Shown here piece after piece: positions 62,670 to 64,000 of a stretch of DNA of 64,000 bases. Position numbers and translations under genes: made by a program. Origin of the DNA: Vagococcus hydrophili (lineage in GTDB: Bacteria; Bacillota; Bacilli; Lactobacillales; Vagococcaceae); contig NZ_CP049887.1 in the NCBI RefSeq assembly GCF_011304195.1, positions 2,604,001 through 2,668,000 of the forward strand. Reading direction: 5' to 3'. How positions within the stretch are numbered: position 1 is the stretch's first letter; each line of letters begins with the position of its first letter. The notes under the pieces are model-generated. The model did no database searches. It saw nothing but the letters and a program-made list of their open reading frames with translations, and was not told the origin of the DNA.

Positions 62670-63389
62670 TTAACCTTTAGCTTCTACTAAAATTTGGCTA
62701 ACTTCTTTTTTGCTTAGCTCTCTGTATTGACCTGGTCTTAATCCTGTTAACTCTAAGCTACCCATTTTTTCACGCTTTAACTTAATAACTGGGAACTTAA
62801 TCATTTCAAACATTTTTTTAACTTGGTGATTACGCCCTTCATGAATAACTAATTCAATAACGCTAGTTTTCTTCACATGATCATTTGAGATTACTTTATA
62901 TCTTGCTGGGGCTGTTTTACGTCCATCAATTTTCAACCCTTTTGTTAAAGGTCTAAGCTCTTCTGGTGTAGGGCATCCTTTAATTTTAGCAACATACGTC
63001 TTAGGTACTTCGTGACTTGGGTGGGTTAAAATATTAGCAAATTCACCATCATTGGTTAATAAAAGCAAACCTGATGTGTCATAATCCAAACGTCCTACAG
63101 GGAAAATCCTTTCACTAACACTTGGGAAATAATCAGTTACCACTGTTCTGTCTTTGTCATCTTTTACTGCTGATATAACACCTCTTGGTTTATAAAATAA
63201 GTAGTAAACATGTTGTTCTTGATACACTGGTACGCCATCTACTTCGATTTGATCATTACTTCCAACTTTAACGCCTAATTCAGTCACTCTTTTTCCATTA
63301 ACTGAAACACGACCTTCTTGAATCATTTGCTCTGATTTTCTTCGTGAAGCTACTCCACAATGTGCTAGTACTTTTTGTAATCTTTCCAT
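62670..63389 (-). CDS. rluB: 23S rRNA pseudouridine synthase RluB
   Basis: 239 residues: N-terminal S4 domain (MERLQKVLAHCGVASRRKSEQMIQEGRVSVNGKRV), catalytic domain with Asp in GRLDYDTSGLLLLTNDG, and LVIHEGRNHQVKKMFE. Modifies helix 89-93 region of 23S rRNA in the family. Overlaps the end of scpB by one base. Confidence 0.94.
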   Translation of the reverse strand: MERLQKVLAHCGVASRRKSEQMIQEGRVSVNGKRVTELGVKVGSNDQIEVDGVPVYQEQHVYYLFYKPRGVISAVKDDKDRTVVTDYFPSVSERIFPVGRLDYDTSGLLLLTNDGEFANILTHPSHEVPKTYVAKIKGCPTPEELRPLTKGLKIDGRKTAPARYKVISNDHVKKTSVIELVIHEGRNHQVKKMFEMIKFPVIKLKREKMGSLELTGLRPGQYRELSKKEVSQILVEAKG

Positions 63390-63988
63390 TAATTCCCACC
63401 CTGTTCTTCTATTTTTTCAAATTGTTCTTTAAATCGATCAAAAAACAAATCGTTTGGTATTTCTTTTTCTGCATTTACTTCTAATTGATCCACTGTCGGT
63501 AATTCTTCGATTGATTTCAAACCAAAGTAATCAAAAAAGTAGGCTGTTGTGCCATAAAGAATTGCTCGGCCAGGACCTTCAACTCGTCCTTTTTCCTCAA
63601 TTAACTGGCGTGCCACTAATTTTTGGACAGAACCTGAGGATTGAACCCCTCTTAATTCTTCGATTTCAGCTCGTGTTATTGGTTGTTTATAAGCAACTAT
63701 AGATAAACACTCTAACGCTGCTTGCGATAAATTTTGATTGATAGACGACTGTGCAAAAAGCTTCAGTAGTGCTGCATATTCTTTCTTAGTACTTAAAATA
63801 AAATGCTCTCCTACTTCTAATATGGTGATTGCTCGTTGTTCGTCTTTATTATAATTTTCTTTTAAGTCCACTATTAACTGATATGTCGGCGCTGTTTTCT
63901 TATTTAAAATATTGGCTATTTCATTCAAAGTCAACCCTTCGTTTCCAGCGACAAACAGAAGCGCTTCGATTTTACTAAAGACTTCCAT
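63389..63988 (-). CDS. scpB: Segregation and condensation protein ScpB
   Basis: 199 residues: two winged-helix domains, with KIEALLFVAGNEGLTLNEIANIL at the start and QAALECLSIVAYKQPITRAEIEELRGVQSSGSVQKLVARQLIEEKGRVEGPGRAILYGTTAYFFDYFGL. A kleisin-complex subunit with ScpA and SMC. A TAG three bases before its ATG may be the end of scpA, otherwise outside the window. Confidence 0.95.
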   Translation of the reverse strand: MEVFSKIEALLFVAGNEGLTLNEIANILNKKTAPTYQLIVDLKENYNKDEQRAITILEVGEHFILSTKKEYAALLKLFAQSSINQNLSQAALECLSIVAYKQPITRAEIEELRGVQSSGSVQKLVARQLIEEKGRVEGPGRAILYGTTAYFFDYFGLKSIEELPTVDQLEVNAEKEIPNDLFFDRFKEQFEKIEEQGGN

Positions 63989-64000
63989 GACTAACCTCTT

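Overview
The window is AT-rich DNA from a low-GC Gram-positive bacterium of the Enterococcaceae type. The housekeeping genes (scpB, rluB, ribU, recQ and its helicase-HTH partner, a LysM surface protein, cmk, rpsA, der, hup) run in the order familiar from enterococci. A complete, intact flagellar and chemotaxis system sits between hup and a ypiA/reoY block. A motile, AT-rich member of this family points to Vagococcus. That is an inference from gene content and composition, not a species call.

Layout. 1-4,345: start of a PfoR-type PTS IIC membrane protein, dihydrolipoamide dehydrogenase, a divergent LysR regulator and a D-lactate dehydrogenase. 4,373-7,227: an operon of a degenerate AroB-like protein, a TPR protein (YpiA) and ReoY. 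7,336-7,578: a GlsB-type membrane protein. 7,622-52,100: the motility island. 52,119-64,000: conserved backbone from hup to scpB, including an FMN riboswitch in front of ribU and an OatA-like acyltransferase.

The motility island has four parts. (1) A minus-strand operon of about 31 kb (49,950 to 19,183): flgBC-fliEFGHIJK-flgDE-flbD-fliLOPQR-flhBA-fliA-flgFG, an FtsE-like ATPase gene, two chemoreceptors, then cheW-cheD-cheB-cheR-cheA-cheC-cheY-cheW-fliM-fliY. (2) A late operon flgM-flgN-flgK-flgL. (3) Three flagellin genes, with a divergently oriented DUF1510-like gene between the first and second, then flaG-fliD-fliT-fliS and a C39-type peptidase. (4) Divergent motAB. All three flagellin genes, flgM and motA carry the same promoter form, TAA(T/A/C)-N15-CCGATA(T/A). 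This fits control by the FliA/sigma-D encoded in the big operon and held back by FlgM: an early operon builds the hook-basal body, and late promoters then make filament, hook-associated and stator proteins. Adaptation genes (CheB, CheR, CheC, CheD, FliY) follow the Bacillus style. FlhF, FlhG, CsrA and FliW are not encoded in the window.

The most unusual points are: an FtsE-like ATPase without FtsX inside the fla/che operon; an AroB-family protein that has lost its metal and catalytic residues; a 53-bp IS3-type terminal-repeat remnant inserted, with a 3-bp duplication, in the loop of an intrinsic terminator; a mosaic of three flagellin genes in which two encode the same protein; a leader peptide overlapping an apparent ATT start codon; and a conserved GNRA-capped hairpin at the predicted 5' end of each flagellin mRNA.
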